The notes: generated by a model from the sequence alone, not told the origin. Shown: positions 8,747-17,156, numbered from the stretch's first letter. The stretch is 35,763 nucleotides of DNA from an uncultured bacterium (GCA_903930455.1 CAIYYT010000058.1:1-35763), one strand, 5' to 3'. Program-made: numbers and translations.

Positions 8747-10144
8747 ATGCGACTTGACCTGACCCTGAGAATGACGCAGAAGCTGGCGCCGCAGCTAATT
8801 CAATCTTTGAAGATGCTGCAGATGCCGGTTCAAAAATTGGAGCAGGTCTTGCGGCATGAGCTCGCCGTTAACCCACTTCTGGAAGAAATCGAGACCGAAG
8901 AGCCCGAACAAGAGTCTCCCCAGGAAACCGAGTTGGTCTCCGAGCTAGATAACCGCAAAGAAGAAGACACTGTGGATTGGGAGGACTACCTCCGCGACGA
9001 TAGCGAGTATGATGTCAGGGAATATAAGAGTGAGAGCAAAGAGCTTCCGGAGTTTGGCGTTGCCAGTGAGAAGTCGCTTTACGAGTATCTTCTTGAACAG
9101 CTTAGCTACTTGAAACTCGCAGGTGAAGACATCGAAATTGCGGAATTCATTATCGGCAACATTGACGAGTCGGGTCTTCTGTCCTGCTCGGTCGAGGAAC
9201 TGGCCGAGACGCTCAAAGCCACGCCGGAACGTGTCGAACGCATTCTGATGAAGATTCAGCGTTTTGATCCGCCGGGTGTGGCCGCCCGTGATCTGAAGGA
9301 ATCCCTGATGTTGCAGTTGCGCGAACGCGGAATTGACAACAATCTTGCCTATCGGATCGTAGATGAACAACTGGAGACGCTTGATCGCAAGAGCCATCTT
9401 CAGATCGCGAAGACGCTTGGCGTGACTGTGGAGCGGGTACAAGAAGCGATGGACATTATCAAGACGCTGTCACCGCATCCCGCGTATGGACGATTTGCGC
9501 GTGCTGCAGCGGCGGTGATACCCGATCTGATCGTCGAAAAGATCGGAGAAGAATACGTCATCTCACACAATGATCGCAATGTCCCGCAATTGCGCGTCAA
9601 CGCCGGCTACAAGGAACTGCTTAGACGCGGCAACACCACGCCCAAAGAGACCAAGCAATATGTACGCGAGAAGCTGGAGCAAGCGCGCTGGCTGCTGAAT
9701 GCGATCAATCAGAGACGCAACACGATGATTCGTGTAATGCAGGCGGTCGTGCACGAACAGATAGAATGGTTTGAAAAGGGCGTTGAACATCTGCGCCCCC
9801 TGACAATGGAGAAGATCGCCGACATCGTAGAGATGAATGTCGCGACTATATCGCGGGTTTCGAGTGACAAGTATGTGCAGACGCCACATGGCGTATTTGA
9901 GATAAAGTACTTTTTCAATTCCGGCGTCAACACCGAGCACGGCGAACAACTTGCCAAGCGGACGGTTAAACAGGAGATTGAGAAGATAATCGCCTCCGAG
10001 GATATCGGTAAGCCGTTGTCTGATCAAGAAATCTTCAAACTGCTGAAGCAGCAGGAAATTAGTATTGCGCGCCGGACGGTGACGAAGTACCGTGAAGAGT
10101 TGAGGATATTGCCCGCCCGGTTCCGCCGGCGGACTACGACATAG
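8747..10144 (+). CDS. rpoN: RNA polymerase sigma-54 factor RpoN
   Basis: A 465-residue sigma-54. The N-terminal activator-interacting region is glutamine/leucine-rich (LAPQLIQSLKMLQMPVQKLE), followed by an acidic region (about 45-110), the core-binding domain with GFDPPGVAARDLKE-like sequence (here RFDPPGVAARDLKESL), the HTH region (EKIADIVEMNVATISRVSSD) and the RpoN box ARRTVTKYRE (441-450), which reads the -24 element. It directs transcription that depends on AAA+ enhancer-binding proteins; none is encoded in the window. It follows lptB by 73 bases and precedes hpf and hprK, the usual rpoN neighbourhood. Confidence 0.97.
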   Translation: MRLDLTLRMTQKLAPQLIQSLKMLQMPVQKLEQVLRHELAVNPLLEEIETEEPEQESPQETELVSELDNRKEEDTVDWEDYLRDDSEYDVREYKSESKELPEFGVASEKSLYEYLLEQLSYLKLAGEDIEIAEFIIGNIDESGLLSCSVEELAETLKATPERVERILMKIQRFDPPGVAARDLKESLMLQLRERGIDNNLAYRIVDEQLETLDRKSHLQIAKTLGVTVERVQEAMDIIKTLSPHPAYGRFARAAAAVIPDLIVEKIGEEYVISHNDRNVPQLRVNAGYKELLRRGNTTPKETKQYVREKLEQARWLLNAINQRRNTMIRVMQAVVHEQIEWFEKGVEHLRPLTMEKIADIVEMNVATISRVSSDKYVQTPHGVFEIKYFFNSGVNTEHGEQLAKRTVKQEIEKIIASEDIGKPLSDQEIFKLLKQQEISIARRTVTKYREELRILPARFRRRTTT

Positions 10145-10181
10145 GGCTGGAGCAGCCTTTACCTCTTTTGCCATTGGATGG

Positions 10182-10201
10182 TGAGGAATGCGTATTCCTC
10201 A
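10182..10201. repeat. Short hairpin between rpoN and hpf
   Basis: TGAGGAAT and ATTCCTCA form an 8-bp perfect stem with a GCGT loop, in the 192-base gap upstream of hpf. No T tract follows, so it is not a clear terminator; it may be an mRNA processing or attenuating structure. Confidence 0.4.
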
Positions 10202-10336
10202 TGTAGCGCAAATGAGTTGTTGGATCAAACATCAAGTAAGCTATACCTTCCTCAATCCCAAACCCAACGGGGGCGAAAACCGTGGAGTGGATCGAGCTTC
10301 TGTGGGCGTAAGCAAACCGATTTGAAAGGAGTCGTT

Positions 10337-10693
10337 ATGAAGATCAAAGTAACCGGCCGTCGGATCGAACTTTCCGAAGACATGAAGGGTCGAGCGACTA
10401 CGGAGATTGAGAAACTGGGCAGGTTCTTCGACAACATCATCTCGGCGAGTCTGGTGCTGACGCAGGATAAGCACCGTTTTGACGGCGAACTGACGATGAA
10501 CGTATCCCGCTCCAATTTGGTGGCGAAGGCCTCTACTGAAGATATGTTTGCGACGATCGAAGAGGTGACCGACAAGATGGCAGCACAACTCAAGAAGCAC
10601 AAAGAGAAGATCAAGGATCGCAAACAAAAAGTCGTCTCCGGTAAGAAGGCGAAAGTTGAACTCACGACCGCCGTCGATGAAGTGGAACTCTGA
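10337..10693 (+). CDS. hpf: Ribosome hibernation promoting factor (short HPF/YfiA family)
   Basis: A 118-residue protein of the S30AE family: MKIKVTGRRIELSEDMKG, then LTQDKHRFDGELTMNVS and DMFATIEEVTDKMAAQLKKHKEKIKDRK. These proteins bind the ribosomal decoding region and dimerise or idle 70S ribosomes in stationary phase. It has no C-terminal dimerisation domain, so it is the short form. The start at 10337 is set by AAAGGAG six bases upstream; an upstream extension to 10178 in the same frame is not protein-like. The position between rpoN and hprK is conserved in many Gram-negative bacteria. Confidence 0.93.
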   Translation: MKIKVTGRRIELSEDMKGRATTEIEKLGRFFDNIISASLVLTQDKHRFDGELTMNVSRSNLVAKASTEDMFATIEEVTDKMAAQLKKHKEKIKDRKQKVVSGKKAKVELTTAVDEVEL

Positions 10694-10708
10694 AAATCGG
10701 ATTGAACC

Positions 10709-11677
10709 ATGCCGTCGCTGACTGTTGATAAGCTGTACAAAGAACGCCGTGAGCTTTTGGATCTTACGCTGCTGGCGGGCGCCGACGGTATGTCGCGTCC
10801 GATCCAGACCAGCGAAATCTTTCGCCCCGGTTTGGCGCTCACTGGCTACACCGAACGCTTTGCCCACAGAAGGGTGCAAGTGCTTGGTGAAACCGAGATG
10901 AGTTATATTCAGTCACTTACCAGCGAACAACGGATCGCCGCACTCACCAGAATGGTGGCATTCGAGATGCCGATGATGGTTGCCAGCAAGGGGCTCGTGC
11001 CGCCGCGTGAGTTATTGGATATCTGTAACAAAACCAAACTGCCGTTGCTGTCGACGCGCTTTTCGACCACGGAATTGATCAACCGCATGTCGCTGTTTCT
11101 TGATAATTTCTTTGCGCCGTCAATAACCAAACACGGCACGCTGGTTGACGTCTACGGTGTCGGATTGCTCTACACCGGCAAGTCGGGTATCGGTAAGTCG
11201 GAATGCGCGCTTGATCTGGTTGAACGCGGTCATCGGTTGGTGGCGGACGACATGGTCAAACTGACGAAAAGGTCGCAGACGACGATACTCGGCGCTTCCA
11301 ATGAGTTGCTCGGACATCACATGGAAGTTCGCGGCATCGGCATCATCGATATCGAGAAACTGTTTGGTATTCGTGCGATCCGTCTGCAAAAACGGGTTGA
11401 AGTTGAAGTGCGGCTGACCTACTGGGAAGGCGGCGCTGAATACGAACGTCTGGGGCTGGAAGACCGCTACACTACGATTCTCGGCGTCGAGATTCCGGTG
11501 GTCGTGATTCCGATCTCTCCGGGGAAGAACATCACGGTGATTTCGGAAGTTATTGCGATGAACCATATGCTCAAAGTCTATGGCGAAAACGCGGCGGTCG
11601 AATTGTCAAAGCGTCTTTCAGAACGGCTGCATCGTCAGACGGTGACTTCAGACTATCTGGAATCCGACTTCGAGTAA
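10709..11677 (+). CDS. hprK: HPr kinase/phosphorylase
   Basis: A 322-residue HprK with an N-terminal regulatory domain (1-130), a P-loop GKSGIGKSE (157-165), and the C-terminal signature EVRGIGIIDIEKLFGIRAIR followed by the DRY-type loop and the family's 'PGKNITVISEVIAMNH'. It phosphorylates and dephosphorylates a serine in HPr, linking carbon status to gene control. No HPr or EIIA gene is seen in the window; in other bacteria ptsN or ptsH may follow. The gap to hpf is 15 bases, suggesting one transcript. A strong terminator begins 28 bases after the stop. Confidence 0.95.
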   Translation: MPSLTVDKLYKERRELLDLTLLAGADGMSRPIQTSEIFRPGLALTGYTERFAHRRVQVLGETEMSYIQSLTSEQRIAALTRMVAFEMPMMVASKGLVPPRELLDICNKTKLPLLSTRFSTTELINRMSLFLDNFFAPSITKHGTLVDVYGVGLLYTGKSGIGKSECALDLVERGHRLVADDMVKLTKRSQTTILGASNELLGHHMEVRGIGIIDIEKLFGIRAIRLQKRVEVEVRLTYWEGGAEYERLGLEDRYTTILGVEIPVVVIPISPGKNITVISEVIAMNHMLKVYGENAAVELSKRLSERLHRQTVTSDYLESDFE

Positions 11678-11704
11678 TCTGCAATCATAGTAACAGGCAA
11701 ATAC

Positions 11705-11740
11705 GCGCTGTCAGGAGGGGTTCCTGACGGCGCTTTATTT
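11705..11740 (+). terminator. Rho-independent terminator after hprK
   Basis: A 12-bp stem (GCGCTGTCAGGA / TCCTGACGGCGC, one wobble) with a 5-base loop is followed by TTTATTT. It closes the lptC-hprK cluster. Confidence 0.85.
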
Positions 11741-11747
11741 GGGGGTC

Positions 11748-11804
11748 GTAAGAGCAGGTCGCGACCCCATCGGAATCGGGGCGAACGGCTAAAGTCGCTC
11801 CTAC
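11748..11804. repeat. REP-like element between hprK and the glycosyltransferase
   Basis: The stretch begins GTAAGAGC and ends GCTCCTAC, an 8-base terminal inverted repeat with one mismatch, and contains GTCGCGACCCC / GGGGCGA inner arms and AAAGTCGC. It resembles the extragenic 'GTAGGAGCGAC' palindromes of many genomes. Its right end supplies the stop codon of the glycosyltransferase gene. Only one copy is in the window, so its repeat nature is from memory. Confidence 0.4.
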
Positions 11805-13207
11805 AAGCGTCGTCGGTAGAGTTGATGGCCAGGGTTGTTCCCTGCTCCCGGTAAGGGGATCAGTTCGTATCGCTCGACAAAGTTGGGTGTGGTCACAAGT
11901 GGAAGCGAGGCGGGATAGTCGGGATCGATAAAGAGCCATTCTGCGTTGGTTGAATCAGCAAAGCGGCGGTATTCCCCCGCGCGATTGTAAGAAACCGCCT
12001 GCGGTGTCACTAATCCATCGCGGTCGATGATGACGCCCCGGAAGTAATACCCAAGGTAGCCGATGTCCTCTGCCAGCACGCGGTCGTTCGGGCGAGCATG
12101 TTGGGTGAGGTAGTCGGCGGCGACACGGATGTCGTGATAAGTCGCCATCTCAAGGCGCAGATTGTCAAAACGACCAGTCAGATGAATAAGTGACGCCACA
12201 ACTACAAGTATAGATGCAACAGCAGGCACCCAGTTTGTATAGCCTGCTTTCCCAACCGGCACTTGTCGCAGCAAGTATACAAGTGCAATCGTAACGAAAA
12301 CGAAGCCAGTCGGATATACAGGGGCCGGATACCAGAAAAAGACATGCGTGCCGCTGATGACCAACGCGCCAAGATATGCGCCACACCAAAGGGCGATGAT
12401 ACCGAGTAGTCTGTCTTTGCGGAAGGCCAGTATCAATCCGAGAAGAAACAGCGGCCAGATGATCCAGCCGAATGGTGAGTTCATTCCCAGGGTGATTGCC
12501 AGATTCTGCCAACTGCTGAAACGCTCGTAGCCGGAATAGAGCGCCATTTTGGCGGTGAGAGAATTGGGTACGACCGATCCGAAGTAGAGATATGCAAACA
12601 ACAACCAGTTGCCGGCGATCAGCAAGATCGGAATTGCTTTGAGAAGAAGTTGTCGTCTATCGCGGACGATCGTGATGATAACGGTCAATACCAACAGCGC
12701 CCAACCTTCGGGGCGCGCTATGGCTGCCAGTGATGCGACCATGATCGCGGCAAGGTGCTTGCGAGTATAGAGCAGATATAGGCCTGATGTGATCAAGAGC
12801 GTGAAGAGCGCAGTCTCCATGCCGGCGATGTCACAAATCACCGAGCGCGGGAAGACGATATAGAAAACCGCAGGTAAAATGGCGAGCTTGCCAAGATCAA
12901 GATGTTGCGACCAACGGTACAGGATCAAGGTGGTCAGACCGGCGGCAGTCAGATTGATAAACAGCGCGGCGGTAAGACTTGGCATGCCGATCAGATTGAA
13001 TGCAGCGATCAGCAGTGTGAACAACGGCGTGGAAGTGCCCAGCACCCGTTCGCCAAGGTTGTAGACCAGGCCGTTGCCACTCGCGATGTTCGCAGCATAA
13101 CGAAACGTGATGAAGGCGTCATCGACGGCATAGCGTGTCGCGAAAAACACGACCGACCGCACGGCGATGGCGGCGAAGGAGAGAATGATGGGAGTAGATT
13201 TCTTCAT
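11801..13207 (-). CDS. GT-C type membrane glycosyltransferase (PMT/ArnT-like)
   Basis: A polytopic membrane protein of 468 residues with about ten hydrophobic helices. The first loop carries VDDAFITFRYAANIASGNGL, the double-aspartate motif typical of polyprenyl-phosphate-sugar dependent GT-C enzymes, followed by YNLGERVLGTSTPL. The C-terminal soluble part has AEDIGYLGYYF and IIDRDGLVTP, commonly found in this family. It probably transfers a sugar from a lipid carrier to a periplasmic acceptor, protein or polysaccharide; the acceptor cannot be told. Start chosen at ATG 13207 because it begins with a helix; the upstream 64 codons in the same frame are proline-rich and not protein-like. The ribosome site is weak. 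It lies after thsA with a 127-base gap and is probably unrelated to defence. Confidence 0.83.
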   Translation of the reverse strand: MKKSTPIILSFAAIAVRSVVFFATRYAVDDAFITFRYAANIASGNGLVYNLGERVLGTSTPLFTLLIAAFNLIGMPSLTAALFINLTAAGLTTLILYRWSQHLDLGKLAILPAVFYIVFPRSVICDIAGMETALFTLLITSGLYLLYTRKHLAAIMVASLAAIARPEGWALLVLTVIITIVRDRRQLLLKAIPILLIAGNWLLFAYLYFGSVVPNSLTAKMALYSGYERFSSWQNLAITLGMNSPFGWIIWPLFLLGLILAFRKDRLLGIIALWCGAYLGALVISGTHVFFWYPAPVYPTGFVFVTIALVYLLRQVPVGKAGYTNWVPAVASILVVVASLIHLTGRFDNLRLEMATYHDIRVAADYLTQHARPNDRVLAEDIGYLGYYFRGVIIDRDGLVTPQAVSYNRAGEYRRFADSTNAEWLFIDPDYPASLPLVTTPNFVERYELIPLPGAGNNPGHQLYRRRL

Positions 13208-13334
13208 CGGGGACAAAATAGGAAGGTGAAGGGGTGATGGGTAGGGAAATTGAGGGGGAAAGAATTCCGTTGGTTCGAATTTTTGTGTTTCGGGCTGCGG
13301 CGTGGGTGGAGATCGGAACCGCAGGGATTCCGAT

Positions 13335-14261
13335 CTACTGGACTGGTGTTCCGCTGGCCCGTTGATCGCCAGAGGAGAAAGAAGCATAGCGGCACACATG
13401 GCACAAATAGGAACCTAGCTCACTTAGAGAAATGTGCCAGTTGATGACGTCGCTTGGCGTGAGGACAATAGTCAGGCGATCAGCAAACGTTCTCTCAGCA
13501 CATGCAGCGACAAACGACATAATTGTTTCCTGAATGATCTCCTGTCGCGTTTGGCTGAGCCGACCAAATCCTGTGCCAAGTACCGGCATAACAAGATGCT
13601 CCTTCAATCCGCGTTGGTCAATAAACACCCACAGTTTTGCCAGGCAATCCTTCAGATCATCGAACGTTACATGAGCTACTCCATGTTCATTTATGTTCGC
13701 AATTGCGACGAAGTAGGCTGTACGATTCTTCGGATTCAGGCGAACGCACGTGCCGATCGGGTGTTGTAACACCTTTCCACGTCGACCCCCAGGTAGTATG
13801 ATACCGGGGACACCTCCAAGACCAGAAGATATCTCTCGGTCTAGTTGCTCCTCATCGCCGTAATACTTCTTGGTGAAAGTACCCTGAACACTTTTCTCCG
13901 ATATCAGTTCTCGCGATATGTGAGTGTCGAAAGTCGTGTTTGTTCCCACGATGAGAGCACCTGGCAAGGCGAAAACGTCGCCAATTACTAGTTCAATTGT
14001 GACATCTCGGCCATTCAGCTTGTGGGAGACCGATAGATGAGGCCGACACTTGTAAGCTGCGTATGCCACGCCGACAAGTCCAAATAGAGGCCACAGTCCC
14101 CTGATGAAATTAGGATACTTTGGGTCATTGACGACAAACGTTGTGAACTGCACCGCCACCCAAAGGAATCCGAAGGAACTCAAGAAGGCTGTAAGAGCCT
14201 CTGTTGACAGGAGTTTCTTGAGCCATTCGCGACAATACAGACGATATCGCTGAAATCTCAT
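13335..14261 (-). CDS. thsA: Thoeris effector ThsA, two-helix plus macro-domain type
   Basis: A 308-residue protein with two N-terminal transmembrane helices (about 22-44 and 55-72) and a C-terminal ThsA macro domain (formerly DUF6430, PF20016). Characteristic stretches are VGTNTTFDTHISRELISEKS, VQGTFTKKYYGDEEQLDREI, VAIANINEHGVAHVTFDDL and VMPVLGTGFGRLSQTRQEI. In Thoeris, a TIR protein senses infection and makes a nucleotide signal; a macro domain that binds this signal switches on the effector, here presumably acting at the membrane. This arrangement without SIR2 is the type II form. The start codon overlaps the thsB stop as ATGA, so the two are translationally coupled. The last 20 or so residues have unusual composition and may be an extension into former intergenic DNA. 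Confidence 0.85.
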   Translation of the reverse strand: MRFQRYRLYCREWLKKLLSTEALTAFLSSFGFLWVAVQFTTFVVNDPKYPNFIRGLWPLFGLVGVAYAAYKCRPHLSVSHKLNGRDVTIELVIGDVFALPGALIVGTNTTFDTHISRELISEKSVQGTFTKKYYGDEEQLDREISSGLGGVPGIILPGGRRGKVLQHPIGTCVRLNPKNRTAYFVAIANINEHGVAHVTFDDLKDCLAKLWVFIDQRGLKEHLVMPVLGTGFGRLSQTRQEIIQETIMSFVAACAERTFADRLTIVLTPSDVINWHISLSELGSYLCHVCRYASFSSGDQRASGTPVQ

Positions 14262-14761
14262 AGACTGAGTCCCCGATACACTTCATCTTTGTAGTAATAA
14301 GGACCTGACATGCCCGAGGCCAGCAGTCCGTCATGGCTTTTGGGCCAGTTATCAAGAGCATGTTGCATTATAGCAGCGTTAAAGGAAATATGGACAGCGA
14401 GAGTCTGTTGTGCCAACGATGGACAGCGCTCTCCATCCATGGAACGCCGGCCGTTTAGGTTCACGACGATAATCGGTAATTGACGAGAGATGGCTTGCTC
14501 GATTTCCCACCGAACGAATTTCGTAAGATATCGAGTTCGTTCCCCAACCAACAACACAAACAACTTAGAATTACGCATTCGCTCTGCCAATTGCGCTTTG
14601 ATTGAGCTGTCCTGACTGGAATCACGGGCTGTGTTCAGGTCATGGGCGTTGTAGAAATTGAACTCAATGCCATCGTTCTGTTTCCACGCTTGCATCAAGC
14701 GGTAGTACACTATGTCCAAATCACCGTCGAAGGACACGAATGTTTTATTTCGATATGGCAT
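14258..14761 (-). CDS. thsB: Thoeris TIR-domain sensor ThsB
   Basis: A 167-residue protein that is a single TIR domain of the ThsB/DUF1863 family (PF08937): KTFVSFDGDLDIVYYRLMQA, WKQNDGIEFNFYNAHDLN, IKAQLAERMRNSKLFVLLVG, and VRWEIEQAISRQLPIIVV, whose glutamate in WEIE is the expected catalytic residue. ThsB proteins detect phage infection and use NAD to make an ADP-ribose-based signal for ThsA. The ATG at 14761 has AAGGAG seven bases upstream. It is the first gene of a two-gene unit with thsA. The pairing of the two domains makes the system call secure. Confidence 0.88.
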   Translation of the reverse strand: MPYRNKTFVSFDGDLDIVYYRLMQAWKQNDGIEFNFYNAHDLNTARDSSQDSSIKAQLAERMRNSKLFVLLVGERTRYLTKFVRWEIEQAISRQLPIIVVNLNGRRSMDGERCPSLAQQTLAVHISFNAAIMQHALDNWPKSHDGLLASGMSGPYYYKDEVYRGLSL

Positions 14762-14976
14762 CGCTGCTCCTTTCCTTTTGCACCGGCGTTGTCGTGCTGA
14801 CGGGTCGACTGTCCCGAGCCTTTGATATCCTCTGTTCTTTCACCTTCTGCCTTGCCTTTCTCAGTCTCGTTAGCAAGACGCATTATCAGCAGCCAATGCC
14901 CGCTCTTTGCGCTTGTCGAGCGTCTGACCTGCCTTTCACGTCGGAGAGCTTCGTCTCTTGAATGTATTCTTGCGGA

Positions 14977-15005
14977 AGTATACAACTATTGGCCCGGCGA
15001 CGCAA
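14977..15005 (-). promoter_or_regulatory. Possible promoter for thsB-thsA
   Basis: On the minus strand TTGCGT (15005-15000) and TATACT (14982-14977) are 17 bases apart. The -10 is good, the -35 poor. Transcription would leave a leader of about 210 bases before thsB. The rest of the 352-base gap 14762-15113 shows no convincing gene. Confidence 0.4.
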
Positions 15006-15032
15006 ATAGATTTATTTGGCGTCTTTGAGAGA

Positions 15033-15058
15033 AACACAAACCCACCGCAAGCGGTGGG
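15033..15058 (-). terminator. Rho-independent terminator of the phosphotransacylase pair
   Basis: CCCACCGC and GCGGTGGG form the stem (15041-15058); reading the minus strand, it is followed by TTTGTGTTT (15040-15032). It lies 56 bases after the stop of the second gene. Confidence 0.7.
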
Positions 15059-15113
15059 GCACCAAATATCCTTGGTCAGGCAGGAATACCTAACCTACCG
15101 GAGCACGAAGAGC

Positions 15114-16022
15114 TTACTTCGCGGCGACAACGGCGAGGAGCAAGGAATTGTAGCGGACGGTTTCGCTATCGAATGAGGAACAAATCACTGCCGGCACTTT
15201 CCCGCCGAGAACAAGCAAGCCATAGTCGCTTTTAGTGTAGAGCGCAAAGGCTCGGTAAACACCGTAGCTGGTAGCGAGATTGGGACCGATCAGGATGTCG
15301 GCAAAACCGGCGACCGGGCCGGGAGCGCCTTTGTCTTTGGCGGCCGATTCGATCAGGGCGACATCCAAAGACAGCGGGCCGTCAACGAGGCAACCTTTGA
15401 TCTGGTTTTTGTCCGCCATCTTGGCGATCACTGCGGCCTCAATCGTAACCGGCATCTGCGGGTAGATCACTTCGACCGCCGCCAGCATTGCCGCTTTGGG
15501 CTGCTTGTTGCCGAGCTTGTGAGCGAGAGCGACGCTGTTGTTGAGGATGGCTACGAGATCCATTAGTTCGGGCTGCGGATTGACGATGGGATCGGAGATA
15601 AGGAGCAGCCGGTCGAGTTCGTTATTTTTGCAGACCATGATTCCCGAAACCAAATTCGGATGCACGCGGAATCCGAGTCGGCGTTCAAACAGGAGCGATA
15701 GGAAATCCTGTGTGCCGAAAACACCCTTGCAGATGCCTCCCACTTTGTTGTCGTGGATAAGTTCCTGCGCCATGTAAACCGAATGATTCGGATCGTCGGA
15801 TCGAACCAGTTCCCAACCACGCGTTTCGACACCGGCCTCTTTGGCGGCTTTGAGAATGGCTTCCTCTTCACCGATCAACACCGGTTTGATCAGCCGATTT
15901 TTCATCGCCCGGTCGAGCGCAGTAATCAATGTTGGTTCATGCGGTTCGACGCAGGCCAAGAGCACGGGGTCGGTTGCGCGTTCGCGCGCCAGTTTTTCGA
16001 TATCGGCGAAGTTGGCGGTCAT
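15114..16022 (-). CDS. Phosphate acetyl/butyryltransferase family protein, second of pair
   Basis: A 302-residue protein of the PTA_PTB family (PF01515), which moves acyl groups between CoA and phosphate. It keeps VDGPLSLDVAL and GFADILIGPNLATSYGVYRA, matching the DGP-LxxD and DI-L-PN regions of phosphate butyryltransferases. Near the C-terminus, where the family has a conserved Ser-Arg (SRsDs), it reads SSFDS (282-286), so the arginine is lost. The upstream partner keeps that arginine but has lost other residues. The ATG overlaps the partner's stop by four bases (ATGA), so the two are made together. With the neighbouring 3-hydroxybutyryl-CoA dehydrogenase and crotonase, a role in C4 acyl-CoA or branched acyl-CoA conversion is likely; no butyrate kinase is in the window. 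Confidence 0.85.
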   Translation of the reverse strand: MTANFADIEKLARERATDPVLLACVEPHEPTLITALDRAMKNRLIKPVLIGEEEAILKAAKEAGVETRGWELVRSDDPNHSVYMAQELIHDNKVGGICKGVFGTQDFLSLLFERRLGFRVHPNLVSGIMVCKNNELDRLLLISDPIVNPQPELMDLVAILNNSVALAHKLGNKQPKAAMLAAVEVIYPQMPVTIEAAVIAKMADKNQIKGCLVDGPLSLDVALIESAAKDKGAPGPVAGFADILIGPNLATSYGVYRAFALYTKSDYGLLVLGGKVPAVICSSFDSETVRYNSLLLAVVAAK

Positions 16023-16963
16023 TTCTTCATCCGTTTCAGGTGGTGCGACAACAAGCAGGCGATTGAAATCGACGCCAGTTTGTTGAATGCCGTGTCGGTG
16101 CGCGACACGAGACTAACCGGCACTTTGGCGCCGACAATGACACCGGCAAAGGTCGCGGGGGAGAACAGAATCAGCACCTTGGAGATGATATTACATTCCT
16201 CGATGGAGTCAACCAGAAGCACATCGGCATCGCCAGCGACATAGTTCTTGATACCGCGTTTCAGGGCGATTTCACGATTGGTGGCGGCTTCAAAGGTGAC
16301 CGGTCCGTAGATCTCGCAGTTTTCGATCTCGCCGCTTTTGCTCATGCCGGTGAGCTGCGCCGCTTCGGTGGTCGCGGGCATTTTGGGATGGATGTAGTCG
16401 ATCGGGGCCGATATGGCGACCTTGGGCTTTTCGTAGCCGAGCGTATGAAACAGCGACACGGCGTTCTCGATCAATTGTATCTTCTGCTCGAATGTCGGTT
16501 TGACCACCATTCCGCCGTCGGTAAGGCCAAGCAACTTGTGATAGCCGGGGAAGTTAAGTACCGCAACATGCGAGAGTGTGTTCTGTGTACGCAGGGAGAA
16601 GTCCTTGGAAAGGACAGTTTTAAGCAGCGCCGAAGTCGAAAGGAAACCCTTCTGAATCAGGTCAGCTTCACCCTTGTCGGCGGCCTGCGAGGCAAGATAG
16701 GCGGACTTGGCGGCGGAATCACAATCAACGATTGCGAAGCCGGAGTAGTCGATGCCATTGGTTGCGCCGATCTCCATGAGCTTTTTCTCGGAGCCGTAGA
16801 GAGTAAATTTGGCGATACCAAGTTTGGCCGCCTCGGAGCAGGCGCGCAGGACATCATCATCCTCCGCGGCGGCGACTGCCACCCGGAAAAGACCATACTC
16901 CTTGCCCAGAGCTTGGGCTTGTTCGATGATGCCGTTTGCAGTAGTAATCTTGTCTATAGCCAT
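16019..16963 (-). CDS. Phosphate acetyl/butyryltransferase family protein, first of pair
   Basis: A 314-residue PTA_PTB family protein. It keeps VIVGAKVPVSLVSRTDTAFN with the conserved Ser-Arg (287-288), but the usual GPL-xxD segment reads YGPVTFEAATN and the usual PN motif reads VDSIEECNIISK. Together with the downstream paralogue, which shows the opposite pattern, this suggests a heteromeric enzyme in which the subunits share one active site (inference). The start is the ATG at 16963; the ribosome site is weak and no better start is visible. It is divergent from the 3-hydroxybutyryl-CoA dehydrogenase gene, with 193 bases between them, so shared control is possible. Confidence 0.82.
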   Translation of the reverse strand: MAIDKITTANGIIEQAQALGKEYGLFRVAVAAAEDDDVLRACSEAAKLGIAKFTLYGSEKKLMEIGATNGIDYSGFAIVDCDSAAKSAYLASQAADKGEADLIQKGFLSTSALLKTVLSKDFSLRTQNTLSHVAVLNFPGYHKLLGLTDGGMVVKPTFEQKIQLIENAVSLFHTLGYEKPKVAISAPIDYIHPKMPATTEAAQLTGMSKSGEIENCEIYGPVTFEAATNREIALKRGIKNYVAGDADVLLVDSIEECNIISKVLILFSPATFAGVIVGAKVPVSLVSRTDTAFNKLASISIACLLSHHLKRMKK

Positions 16964-17088
16964 AGTCAGTTGACAAAATACGAATGCCCCAGATTGATGT
17001 CAACCACAATAAGTAGATGTGGTTTTCCGGGTAATCAAAGACAACGCGGCTTCGGTAAAGGGTCAGGAATAGGCTGCGAGCGTCTCGC

Positions 17089-17117
17089 TTGACAAATCCC
17101 GCGTGTTCATCTATTCT
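17089..17117 (+). promoter_or_regulatory. Sigma-70 promoter of the hydroxybutyryl-CoA dehydrogenase operon
   Basis: TTGACA (17089-17094), 17-base spacer, TATTCT (17112-17117). It lies 40 bases before the ATG of the dehydrogenase gene, in the divergent gap with the phosphotransacylase pair. Confidence 0.75.
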
Positions 17118-17156
17118 TGACTATCAAATCTCAAGCAAGCACATGAAGGAGGAGAA

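Noticed and set aside
10178-10336. Extension of hpf to an upstream start
   Set aside because: AAAGGAG directly precedes ATG 10337, where S30AE family proteins begin; the extension contains the hairpin and non-protein-like sequence.
13208-13399. Upstream extension of the glycosyltransferase by 64 codons
   Set aside because: The sequence is proline-rich and low in protein character and overlaps the end of thsA; the ATG at 13207 begins the first membrane helix.
14740-14985. Short open frames on both strands upstream of thsB
   Set aside because: They overlap thsB or its leader, have biased composition and lack ribosome sites.
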